Assembly: GCA_937892275.1 (NCBI GenBank)
Contig: CALAVG010000032.1
Location: forward strand, 1-20,722
Source: an uncultured Methanomicrobiales archaeon
Lineage (GTDB): Archaea; Thermoplasmatota; Thermoplasmata; Methanomassiliicoccales; Methanomethylophilaceae
Length of the DNA stretch: 20,722 nt
Direction: 5' to 3'
The notes beneath the pieces were generated by a model. That model was not told the DNA's origin. It did no database searches and worked only from the letters and a program-made list of their open reading frames with translations. Shown here piece after piece: positions 1-6,875 of the stretch; position 1 is the stretch's first letter, and every line of letters begins with the position of its first letter. The position numbers were made by a program, and so were the translations under genes.

Positions 1-8
1 GATTCTGT

Positions 9-28
9 AGGATATATCGATCTATCCT
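9..28. repeat. Near-perfect 20-bp palindrome
   Basis: AGGATA and TATCCT arms flank an ATCGAT core, with a single mismatched pair (positions 15 and 22). It lies upstream of the first ATPase promoter. It could be a regulator site or the end of the preceding, unseen gene's control region. No function can be read from it alone. Confidence 0.4.
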
Positions 29-54
29 GGTCCCGTTTATTCGGATATTATTAC

Positions 55-104
55 AATCATAGTAAAAAATTACTATGATTAATAGTAATTAAATACGATA
101 ATTA
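55..104 (+). promoter_or_regulatory. Promoter with two 23-bp tandem units and a nested palindrome
   Basis: Two adjacent 23-bp units, 59-81 and 82-104, agree at 18 of 23 positions; both begin ATAGTAA. An 11-bp perfect inverted repeat (55-65 with 70-80, 4-nt AAAA spacer) and an 8-bp one (68-75 with 83-90) are nested in the same stretch, so the half-site ATAGTAA occurs three times in alternating orientation. The likely TATA element TTAAATAC (89-96) lies inside the gene-proximal unit and places transcription start near the ATG at 117. Protein bound to these units would block or modulate TBP binding, so autoregulation is a reasonable inference. Confidence 0.65.
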
Positions 105-116
105 TGATGAAGGCAT

Positions 117-1379
117 ATGAAGAAGGGCTATATCCCTCGCATAGCCGACAAAGTACTGGAGAGGATGCTCCATACTACTGGTGCCGTGCTAATCACCGGA
201 CCTAAGGGATGCGGAAAGAGTACGACCGGTGCGTGTCAATGCGGTACGGAATATCGTCTTCAAGATCCTGAGAATGTGTCTCTCAGAATGCTTGCATCGA
301 CTAAACCATCAGAACTGTTCAAAGAGAAGAAACCTATAATGCTGGATGAGTGGGGAGAGGTCCCCTCCTTATGGGATTCTGTGAGGAACGAGGTGGATCT
401 CAGTGATACGATGGGTGAGTTCATCCTCACGGGGTCATCGGTTCCGAAGGAGGATGGATTCAGTCATTCAGGCGTGGATAGAATAGCCCCTATGAGGATG
501 TACACGATGTCGCTCTTCGAATCTGGGGATTCCGATGGTTCCGTATCTCTCAAGGCGCTTTTCGATGGAGATCATGATATCGCAGGAAGGTCAGATCTTA
601 CGATTTCGGACATAGCATTTCTGACCATCAGGGGAGGTTGGCCAAGAAGTGTCCGTATCGATAGGGAGTACGCTCAGGACGTGGTCATGAACTACTACAA
701 CGCGACAATAGGGATCGATGTGTTCAAGGTCGATGGCAAGAAGAAGAACATCGAAGCCATTGACAGGCTTATGCGTTCCTATGCTAGGAATCTCTCCACT
801 ATGGCATCGATGAAATCAATCATACAAGATGTGATCTCCAGTGATAAACTGGTATCTCAGACCACGGTCGAGGATTATCTGGATTCGTTGAACAGACTAT
901 TCATAATTGAAGATGTGCCAGCATGGTCGCATAATGTCAGATCCAAAACGGTCATCAGAACGACTCCCAAGAGACATTTCGTGGATCCATCCCTTGCTGC
1001 AGTATCACTCAACATGAACGCGGAGAGATTGATGTCCGATATGAAGACTTTCGGATTCTTTTTCGAGTCCCTCTGCGTCAGGGACCTCAGGGTCTATTCC
1101 GATTTACTGAAAGGGAAAGTAAGGCACTATCATGACAGTAACGACCTCGAAGTCGATATCATAGTAGAGCTCCGTGACGGAAGATGGGGGGCCATAGAAG
1201 TCAAGATGGGAGCCAGTGATGTCCCCGAGGCGGAGGAGAACCTTATAAAACTCAGAGACCTGGTGGTGGAAGGCGGCGGTAATGAACCGTCATTCATGAT
1301 GGTCCTGATATCCACAGGGTATGTTTCTGTGACGGATAAGGGCGTGCTTGTTGTTCCGATAGGATGCTTAGGGCCCTGA
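117..1379 (+). CDS. AAA ATPase with C-terminal DUF4143-type nuclease-like domain (paralogue 1)
   Basis: A 420-residue P-loop protein. Walker A GPKGCGKST is at residues 28-36 and Walker B IMLDE at 74-78, followed by a sensor-like FILTGS at 102-107. The C-terminal third has the pattern of a PD-(D/E)XK fold: LEVD at 344-347 and IEVK at 360-363, as in DUF4143 proteins. It is clearly homologous to the minus-strand gene at 15096-16361: the motifs fall at identical residue numbers, about half of the C-terminal positions are identical, and both end in GCLGP. The substrate is unknown; family members are abundant in gut archaea and bacteria and are often accessory. There is no clear Shine-Dalgarno, and the TATA box at 89-96 suggests a leaderless mRNA starting at this ATG. 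It ends 20 nt from a convergent ATPase gene. Confidence 0.9.
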   Translation: MKKGYIPRIADKVLERMLHTTGAVLITGPKGCGKSTTGACQCGTEYRLQDPENVSLRMLASTKPSELFKEKKPIMLDEWGEVPSLWDSVRNEVDLSDTMGEFILTGSSVPKEDGFSHSGVDRIAPMRMYTMSLFESGDSDGSVSLKALFDGDHDIAGRSDLTISDIAFLTIRGGWPRSVRIDREYAQDVVMNYYNATIGIDVFKVDGKKKNIEAIDRLMRSYARNLSTMASMKSIIQDVISSDKLVSQTTVEDYLDSLNRLFIIEDVPAWSHNVRSKTVIRTTPKRHFVDPSLAAVSLNMNAERLMSDMKTFGFFFESLCVRDLRVYSDLLKGKVRHYHDSNDLEVDIIVELRDGRWGAIEVKMGASDVPEAEENLIKLRDLVVEGGGNEPSFMMVLISTGYVSVTDKGVLVVPIGCLGP

Positions 1380-1399
1380 GATCCGGAAGGATCAGCAGT

Positions 1400-2743
1400 T
1401 CATTCGGAGACCAATTCACCGTTGTTGAAGAGCAGGGCACCGCTCTCGGACATCCCGTCATTGTATCCCGAGACCGAGAAGAGACAGTACTTCACCTTGT
1501 AATCCTTCAGTTCCTTCACGGCCTCTGCTTTTGATACGAGCGAGTTCAGTTCTGACATCCCCAGCGGTCTGGCATGGTATTTGCATTCGCATACGTACGC
1601 CACACGATCCTTCTTGTCCAGGGCTATCAGGTCTATCTCCCCGTTGCCCCAATATTTTCCGTATTCGGCAGCTATCCCTTTGCCGCGGAGATAGTTCCTG
1701 AGCTCCTCCCTGCATACATTCTCGAAGACGAAGGCGACATGGGCATCAATGAAATGGTCCCTGAGATCCTGGACCGCCGCATCATTCTCCATTCTGACGA
1801 TGGAGTTCCTGTATGGGTAGATGAAGCGGAACCAGAGGCACATGAAGTTATCGGAGATCACATACTGCCCGTTGCGGCTCTTCTCAGGTGCCTTCTCCGT
1901 CACAGGCACAAGTCTGTCGACCATCCCGATCTCGATGAGTCTCTTCAGGTACGGCAGTATCTCGTCGGATGGTGCCTGGACCGCTCCGGTGATCTTCTCC
2001 ATCGTACGGTGTCCGTTGGCCATCGCCTTGAGATAGGTGTTATAGCTGGACAGGTTCCTGAATTCCGAACCGAGCAGGTACTCCCCTTCGTTCAACAGGG
2101 GGGAACCCATCTCCATGGACATCCTGATCACATTCTCTATCGTGTCGCCGTTATCCATGAGTGCCATGTAATAGGGTACTCCCCCGGTCACTGCATATCT
2201 CTCGACGGATTTCCTGTAGTCGCCTGCGACCGTGGTCCTGAACGGTAGCGGCATGATCGTGAGGTCCAGGGTATTCCTCCCATAGAGCGGGCTCCTCATG
2301 TCACCGGCCAGATTGTTCATGGATGTCAGCGAGGATCCGCATAGGATGAGCATGACATCGTTCTTTGAAAGATACGTGTCCCATAGGGCCTGGATCTCGA
2401 TCTTCAATTCAGGATCCGCCTTTACCGCGTATTGGAACTCGTCTATGGCGATGACCTTCTTGCCGGGATGGCTTGATACATAGTATTTGAGTGCATCCGA
2501 CCATCTTTCGAATCTGATATTGAGTTCCCCGGATATCGTTCTGCCTAGAGAGGCAAGTATGGATTGTCCCGATTCGCTGTCAACTTCATGGTACAGATGA
2601 TCCTTATCCTTCAGAAATTCGGTTATGAGTCTGCTCTTTCCGACCCTGCGTCTTCCCTTTATGATCACGAGAGAACTCTCCCTGCCGAATTCCCTGTTCA
2701 GCAGTTCCATCTCCTTCTCTCTTCCTATGAAGTCCATATTCAT
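1400..2743 (-). CDS. Archaeal AAA ATPase with C-terminal DUF234-like domain
   Basis: A 447-residue protein of the archaeal ATPase plus DUF234 type. The N-terminus (FIGREKEMELL) leads into Walker A GRRRVGKS at 30-37 and Walker B VIAIDEFQ at 97-104. A winged-helix-like middle section follows, then a DNFMCLWFRFIYP stretch typical of DUF234. Near the C-terminus the pair GEIDLIA and CECKYH resembles the acidic and Lys residues of a PD-(D/E)XK nuclease. It belongs to a different subfamily from the ATPases at 117, 9738 and 15096. Two starts are possible: this ATG, or the ATG two codons later at 2737. A TATA box around 2757-2765 would put the +1 at about 2737-2743, so translation is probably leaderless. 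Biological target is unknown. Confidence 0.88.
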   Translation of the reverse strand: MNMDFIGREKEMELLNREFGRESSLVIIKGRRRVGKSRLITEFLKDKDHLYHEVDSESGQSILASLGRTISGELNIRFERWSDALKYYVSSHPGKKVIAIDEFQYAVKADPELKIEIQALWDTYLSKNDVMLILCGSSLTSMNNLAGDMRSPLYGRNTLDLTIMPLPFRTTVAGDYRKSVERYAVTGGVPYYMALMDNGDTIENVIRMSMEMGSPLLNEGEYLLGSEFRNLSSYNTYLKAMANGHRTMEKITGAVQAPSDEILPYLKRLIEIGMVDRLVPVTEKAPEKSRNGQYVISDNFMCLWFRFIYPYRNSIVRMENDAAVQDLRDHFIDAHVAFVFENVCREELRNYLRGKGIAAEYGKYWGNGEIDLIALDKKDRVAYVCECKYHARPLGMSELNSLVSKAEAVKELKDYKVKYCLFSVSGYNDGMSESGALLFNNGELVSE

Positions 2744-2756
2744 ACATGGGTTCCGT

Positions 2757-2814
2757 GATATTTAATCTATAGTATAACTGAATCGTAATTAAGTTAATCG
2801 TGTTTCAGTTAACT
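2757..2814 (-). promoter_or_regulatory. Promoter/operator of the DUF234 ATPase gene
   Basis: Read on the minus strand, a TATA-like TTAAATATC lies at 2757-2765. Upstream is an 8-bp perfect inverted repeat, TAACTGAA (2775-2782) and TTCAGTTA (2804-2811). Inside it a 15-bp tandem duplication (2781-2795 and 2796-2810) matches at 12 of 15 positions and carries AATCGT twice. The palindrome AGTTAACT covers 2807-2814. This looks like a regulator-binding region. It does not follow the 23-bp period seen upstream of the other three ATPase genes. Confidence 0.5.
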
Positions 2815-2855
2815 CACAAAGACGTGAAAATCGAACATAGCCAGTATGGCAGATC

Positions 2856-3502
2856 TCAATCTGATTTCACCGATTCGCTGTTCACCGGGAACGTGAAGTA
2901 CGTATCCGGGAAAGGCTCGTTATCCAGTGTGAAGTGCCACCATTCCTCGGCAAGCGGATTGAATCCGTGGTTCAACATCGCTTCCCTGAGCAGCATGCGG
3001 TTGGCGAACTGTTCATCCGTGATGTGCCTGTAATCGGGGTGGCTGAGCTCGCCGAAGTAATCGAAGGGTCCGCCCATGTCCACATCCTTCCCGTGGCCAT
3101 GTCGAAGAGAGTGAGGTCCACGGTGCTTCCTCTTGTATGGCCGGAGTGTTCCGCTATGTATCCCTGGGGGAACAGCTGATCCTTCTCGAGTTCCGGATAG
3201 AAGTACTCTTTCATCCTGGTGTCATCGGGATCCTTGGCCCATTTCACGAAATGGTCTACTGCCATCTGCGGTCTGTATGCATCGTAGATCTTCAGCCTGT
3301 AACCTTTCTGAACGAGCTCGTCGCTGACCTCACGGAGCGCTGTAGCGGCTTCTTTGTTAGAAGTGCAACGGGTTCCTCGTAACCATCGATCCTGTCGCCG
3401 ACGAAATTGTATGTTGAATAGTAGCGGATCTCAAGTATGGCATCGGGCACCGCTTCGCTCAGCAGAACGAAATCGGAAGAGTCGTCAGAGATACCAGTTC
3501 AT
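2856..3502 (-). pseudogene. VanX/DdpX-like D-Ala-D-Ala dipeptidase (peptidase M15D), frameshifted
   Basis: Joining three minus-strand frames gives an almost full-length VanX-type zinc dipeptidase, the family that cleaves D-Ala-D-Ala. The N-terminal part reads LSEAVPDAILEIRYYSTYNF. After a one-base deletion in an A run near 3359 the frame continues through DAYRPQ (the substrate-binding Arg region) and HTRGSTVD (zinc His and Asp). After a second one-base deletion in a G run near 3086-3090 it ends with EEWWHF (catalytic Glu and zinc His) and stops with TGA at 2856. The only nearby ATG (3502) is in yet another frame that stops after five codons. All catalytic residues survive, so the damage looks recent. 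It starts 12 nt after the thiC stop on the same strand, suggesting former co-transcription. Homopolymer sequencing errors are an alternative explanation. Confidence 0.8.
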
Positions 3503-3514
3503 ATTATCCCTGGA

Positions 3515-4825
3515 TCAGCAATCTTCCTTGGGAAGGATAACTTTGTCGGGCTTGTCCTTGTTCATGTAAGTGTTGACGATCTTGATCGCGCAGACATCCC
3601 CGCACATGGAACAGCCCTCGCTCTCCTCCGTGCAGCCTCTCTTCCTGTACCTTCTGGCCTTCTCCTCGTCGATGCAGGTGTCGAACATCGTGTTCCAGTC
3701 AAGGGCCTTCCTGGCATGGGCCATGCGGGTGTCCCTGTCCCTTCCGATGCCTCTGCAAAGGTCACCGACATGTGCTGCTATCTTCGAGGCTATCACGCCT
3801 TCCCTGACGTCATCGACATCGGGCAGGGAGAGATGCTCCGCGGGTGTTATGTAGCACAGAAAATCGGCTCCGTTCTGGGCCGCAACGGCACCTCCGATGG
3901 CGCCGACGATATGGTCGTATCCGGGAGCGATGTCTGTGACCAGAGGTCCGAGGACATAGAACGGTGCTCCGTGGCACATCTGCTTCTCCAACCTCATGTT
4001 CATGGGGACCTGGTCCAGGGGAACGTGTCCGGGACCCTCCACCATGCTCTGTACTCCCGCTTCGCGGGCCCTCTTGACCAAATGACCCAGCGTCATCAGT
4101 TCCGATATCTGTGCCTGGTCGCTTGCATCGTCTATGCAGCCGGGTCTGAAACCGTCCCCGAGGGACAGTGTGAACTCGTATTTCCTTGCCATCTCGAGCA
4201 GATAATCGAAGTTCTTGAACAGGGGGTTCTCCTGCTCGTTGTGCAGGATCCAAGCGGTCAGGAATGATCCTCCCCTTGAGACCACATCGGTAATCCTGTC
4301 GCTCTTCCTGAGCCATTCCACGGTCTCCTTTGTGATACCGCAGTGGACCGTCATGAAGTCCATCCCGTCCTTGGCGTGCCTCTCGATACCGTTGAAGATA
4401 TCGTCCTCTGTCATCTCGACTATGGCGTTCTTCCTTGTGGCATGGACACCGGTCTCGTAGATAGGCACGGAACCCATCATCACGGGGCATTCCTTTAGGA
4501 GTCTGGCTCTTATCGCATCTATGTCCCCTCCGGTGCTCAGGTCCATGACCGCATCGGCACCGTATTGAAGGGCCACCTTTAGCTTCTTCGATTCCGTCTC
4601 CACATCCACCATGTCGCGGGATGTTCCAAGGTTCACGTTGATCTTGACGGACATACCTTCCCCGATGGCACCGGGTGTAGGGTCGTGCACAGGGTTGCAT
4701 GGGACGCAGATCCTTCCGGACGCTATCCCGTTCCTTACGAATTCCTCGCTCACACCTTCCTTTTTGGCGATCTCCTTGATGAGCGGCGTTACCCCTCTGC
4801 GGGCCTCTTCCATTATGGTGGACAT
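3515..4825 (-). CDS. thiC: Phosphomethylpyrimidine synthase ThiC
   Basis: A 436-residue ThiC, the radical-SAM enzyme that rearranges aminoimidazole ribotide into HMP phosphate for thiamine biosynthesis. Recognisable family blocks include DLSTGGDI, YETG, DFMTVHCGI, SRGGSF, LGDGFRPG, MVEGPGHVPLDQ and YVLGPLVTDIAPGYDHI. The C-terminal cluster-binding cysteines are C405, C408 and C412 (CSMCGDVC), which is Cx2Cx3C rather than the Cx2Cx4C of bacterial ThiC. The length fits the short form without the bacterial N-terminal extension. A TATA-like GATATACC around 4852-4860 places the +1 only a few bases before the ATG, leaving no room for a TPP riboswitch. The next ATG is four codons downstream. The gene is divergent from gyrB and is followed by the broken dipeptidase gene. 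Confidence 0.96.
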   Translation of the reverse strand: MSTIMEEARRGVTPLIKEIAKKEGVSEEFVRNGIASGRICVPCNPVHDPTPGAIGEGMSVKINVNLGTSRDMVDVETESKKLKVALQYGADAVMDLSTGGDIDAIRARLLKECPVMMGSVPIYETGVHATRKNAIVEMTEDDIFNGIERHAKDGMDFMTVHCGITKETVEWLRKSDRITDVVSRGGSFLTAWILHNEQENPLFKNFDYLLEMARKYEFTLSLGDGFRPGCIDDASDQAQISELMTLGHLVKRAREAGVQSMVEGPGHVPLDQVPMNMRLEKQMCHGAPFYVLGPLVTDIAPGYDHIVGAIGGAVAAQNGADFLCYITPAEHLSLPDVDDVREGVIASKIAAHVGDLCRGIGRDRDTRMAHARKALDWNTMFDTCIDEEKARRYRKRGCTEESEGCSMCGDVCAIKIVNTYMNKDKPDKVILPKEDC

Positions 4826-4957
4826 TTCAATCGTTTGATAATCCGTTGTAACGGTATATCAAAGTTGGCGGTGACATCGCGAATATTCACATGCGTGCGC
4901 GGGCACTCGTTATACGCGCGCGTATGATTATATATGTATGTGGCTTAACGGAGATGC
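4826..4957. promoter_or_regulatory. Divergent thiC/gyrB promoter region
   Basis: This 132-bp spacer separates the thiC and gyrB starts. The thiC TATA-like element is at about 4852-4860 on the minus strand. A gyrB TATA element TTATATAT is at 4928-4935, about 25 bp before the gyrB ATG, with a weak CGGAGA between them at 4949-4954. Between the two elements lies an alternating purine-pyrimidine run, CGCGCGCGTATG, around 4915-4925. That run could adopt Z-DNA or respond to supercoiling, which would suit a gyrase gene; this is only an inference. No riboswitch-like secondary structure was seen. Confidence 0.55.
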
Positions 4958-6871
4958 ATGACCATGGATGGGAACATACAGAAGGCCGAAGAGGAGTACA
5001 ACGCGGACAGTATCGTCGCGTTGAAGGGACTCGAAGCGGTCAGGAAGAGACCCGGGATGTACATCGGATCCACGGATACCCGCGGATTGCATCATTGCGT
5101 CTATGAGGTCGTCGACAACGGAATCGATGAGGTGATGGCGGGTTTCGCCACCAAAGTCGAGGTAACCATCAACGAGGACGGATCCATCACCGTCGTGGAT
5201 GACGGAAGGGGAATCCCCACCGAGATAAACCAGGAAGAGGGTAAGTCAGGTCTGGAGATGTGTCTCACGGACCTGCATGCGGGAGGTAAGTTCAACCAGA
5301 ACTCCTACAAGGTGTCCGGAGGACTCCACGGAGTGGGAGTGTCCGTCGTGAATGCCCTCTCCAAGAAGCTCATCGCCACCGTTGACCGTATGGGCAAGAG
5401 GTGGAGGCAGTCCTATCAGATCGGTATCCCGGACGGTCCCGTCGAGGAGATTGGGGAGTCCGACAGGCACGGTACCACCATCCAGTTCTGGCCGGACGAC
5501 GAGATGTTCGAGACGGTGGAGTTCGATTACGCCACTCTGCAGAACAGGTTCAGGAACCAGGCCTTCCTGAACAGCGAGGCCACAATAACATTCGAGGACA
5601 AGCGCACAGGCAAATCGGAGACCTTCCACTATGAAGGCGGAGTATCAGAGTTCGTTCAGTACCTGAACAGGTCCAAGACCCCTCTGCACCCGCAGCCCAT
5701 CCGTATCTCCGGTGAGAGGAACGGCGTGTCCATAGATATCGCCATGCAGTGGACGGACGGATACAACGAGGAGATCGATTCGTTCGTCAACACGATCTAC
5801 ACCCCCGAGGGAGGAACACACCTCACGGGATTCAGGACGGCCCTCACCAAGACGGCCAACGATTACGGCAAGCAGAACAATCTGCTCAAGGACCTGACCC
5901 TGGAGGGATCGGATATCCGCGAGGGATTGACCGCCATCGTCAGCATCAAGATGTCCGAGCCCCAGTTCGAGGGACAGACGAAGGCCAAATTGGGAAGCAG
6001 CGTCGCACAGGGCGCGGTCAGCGCCCTGATGAACGAGAAATTGGCCGAATTCATGCTCGAGAACCCCGCTGTGGCCCAATCGATCATCAAGAAGGCAATA
6101 CAGGCCTACGAGGGAAGGGAGGCCGCGAGGAAGGCCAGGGACGCCACCAGGAGGAAGAGCGTCCTAGAGACCACCAGTCTGCCAGGAAAGCTCGCCGACT
6201 GTTCCGAGAAGGACCCGTCGCTGTGCGAACTGTACATAGTCGAGGGAGACTCCGCAGGAGGATCCGCTAAGCAGGGAAGGGACCGTGCGTTCCAGGCCAT
6301 CATGCCCATCAGGGGAAAGATCCTGAACGTCGAGAAGACACGTCCCGACAAGCTCCTCGACCACGAGGAGATCAAGAACCTCGCCATCGCCATAGGCGGA
6401 GGTATCGGAAAGGAGTTCGACATATCGAAGATCAGGTACCACCACATCGTCATCATGACCGATGCCGATGTGGACGGTGCCCACATCTGTACCCTTCTGC
6501 TCACGCTGTTCTACAGGCAGATGAGGCCGCTGATCGACAATGGTAACGTGTACATCGCTATGCCCCCTCTCTACAGGGTGTACAAGGGCAAGAAGCAGAT
6601 CTACTGCTACACCGAGGAGGAGATGGCCAAGGCCGTCGAGGAGCTCGGTCAGGGATGCAACGTATCGAGATACAAGGGTCTGGGAGAGATGAACCCGCAG
6701 CAGCTGTGGGAGACCACCATGGACCCGGCGAACAGGATGATGAAGAAGGTGTACGTCGAGGATGCGATCCTGGCGGATCAGCTGTTCTCCGTCCTCATGG
6801 GCGACGATGTGGAGCCCAGGAGGGAGTTCATCATCGAGCACGCTCACGAAGTGATCAACCTGGATGTGTGA
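4958..6871 (+). CDS. gyrB: DNA gyrase subunit B
   Basis: A 637-residue GyrB of bacterial type, supplying the ATPase and Toprim parts of the A2B2 enzyme that introduces negative supercoils. The GHKL ATPase motifs are present: catalytic E50 with VVDNGIDE, DDGRGIP at 81-87 and GGLHGVGVSVVNALS from 121. The Toprim motifs follow: EGDSAGG at 429-435 and DADVDGAHI at 502-510. YKGLGEMNP at 572-580 and QLWETTMDP at 582-590 complete the C-terminal signature. The length matches the compact GyrB lacking the E. coli insertion. The TATA box at 4928-4935 suggests little or no leader at this ATG; the in-frame ATG at 4964 is the alternative start. It forms an operon with gyrA. Gyrase in Euryarchaeota is generally held to derive from bacteria by ancient transfer. 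Confidence 0.97.
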   Translation: MTMDGNIQKAEEEYNADSIVALKGLEAVRKRPGMYIGSTDTRGLHHCVYEVVDNGIDEVMAGFATKVEVTINEDGSITVVDDGRGIPTEINQEEGKSGLEMCLTDLHAGGKFNQNSYKVSGGLHGVGVSVVNALSKKLIATVDRMGKRWRQSYQIGIPDGPVEEIGESDRHGTTIQFWPDDEMFETVEFDYATLQNRFRNQAFLNSEATITFEDKRTGKSETFHYEGGVSEFVQYLNRSKTPLHPQPIRISGERNGVSIDIAMQWTDGYNEEIDSFVNTIYTPEGGTHLTGFRTALTKTANDYGKQNNLLKDLTLEGSDIREGLTAIVSIKMSEPQFEGQTKAKLGSSVAQGAVSALMNEKLAEFMLENPAVAQSIIKKAIQAYEGREAARKARDATRRKSVLETTSLPGKLADCSEKDPSLCELYIVEGDSAGGSAKQGRDRAFQAIMPIRGKILNVEKTRPDKLLDHEEIKNLAIAIGGGIGKEFDISKIRYHHIVIMTDADVDGAHICTLLLTLFYRQMRPLIDNGNVYIAMPPLYRVYKGKKQIYCYTEEEMAKAVEELGQGCNVSRYKGLGEMNPQQLWETTMDPANRMMKKVYVEDAILADQLFSVLMGDDVEPRREFIIEHAHEVINLDV

Positions 6872-6875
6872 TATC

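Noticed and set aside
1574..2248. 224-codon plus-strand frame inside the DUF234 ATPase gene
   Set aside because: It is antisense to a gene with clear Walker motifs and shows no supporting signals.
2856..3265. Two separate short genes on the minus strand (75 and 97 codons)
   Set aside because: Both are pieces of one VanX-like protein in successive frames. Annotating them as separate genes would hide the pseudogene.
2856..3502. Pyrrolysine readthrough as an explanation for the broken dipeptidase frame
   Set aside because: The breaks are frame changes, not in-frame TAG codons, so suppression would not restore the protein.
3437..4267. 276-codon plus-strand frame across the thiC 3' half and the dipeptidase remnant
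   Set aside because: It is antisense to thiC, has no promoter or ribosome site, and its sequence resembles no family.
3810..4700. 296-codon frame on the minus strand inside thiC
   Set aside because: It is out of frame within thiC, Arg-rich and without motifs; a shadow of codon bias.
4826..4957. TPP riboswitch upstream of thiC
   Set aside because: The predicted transcription start is only a few bases from the thiC ATG, and no conserved TPP-aptamer elements were seen.
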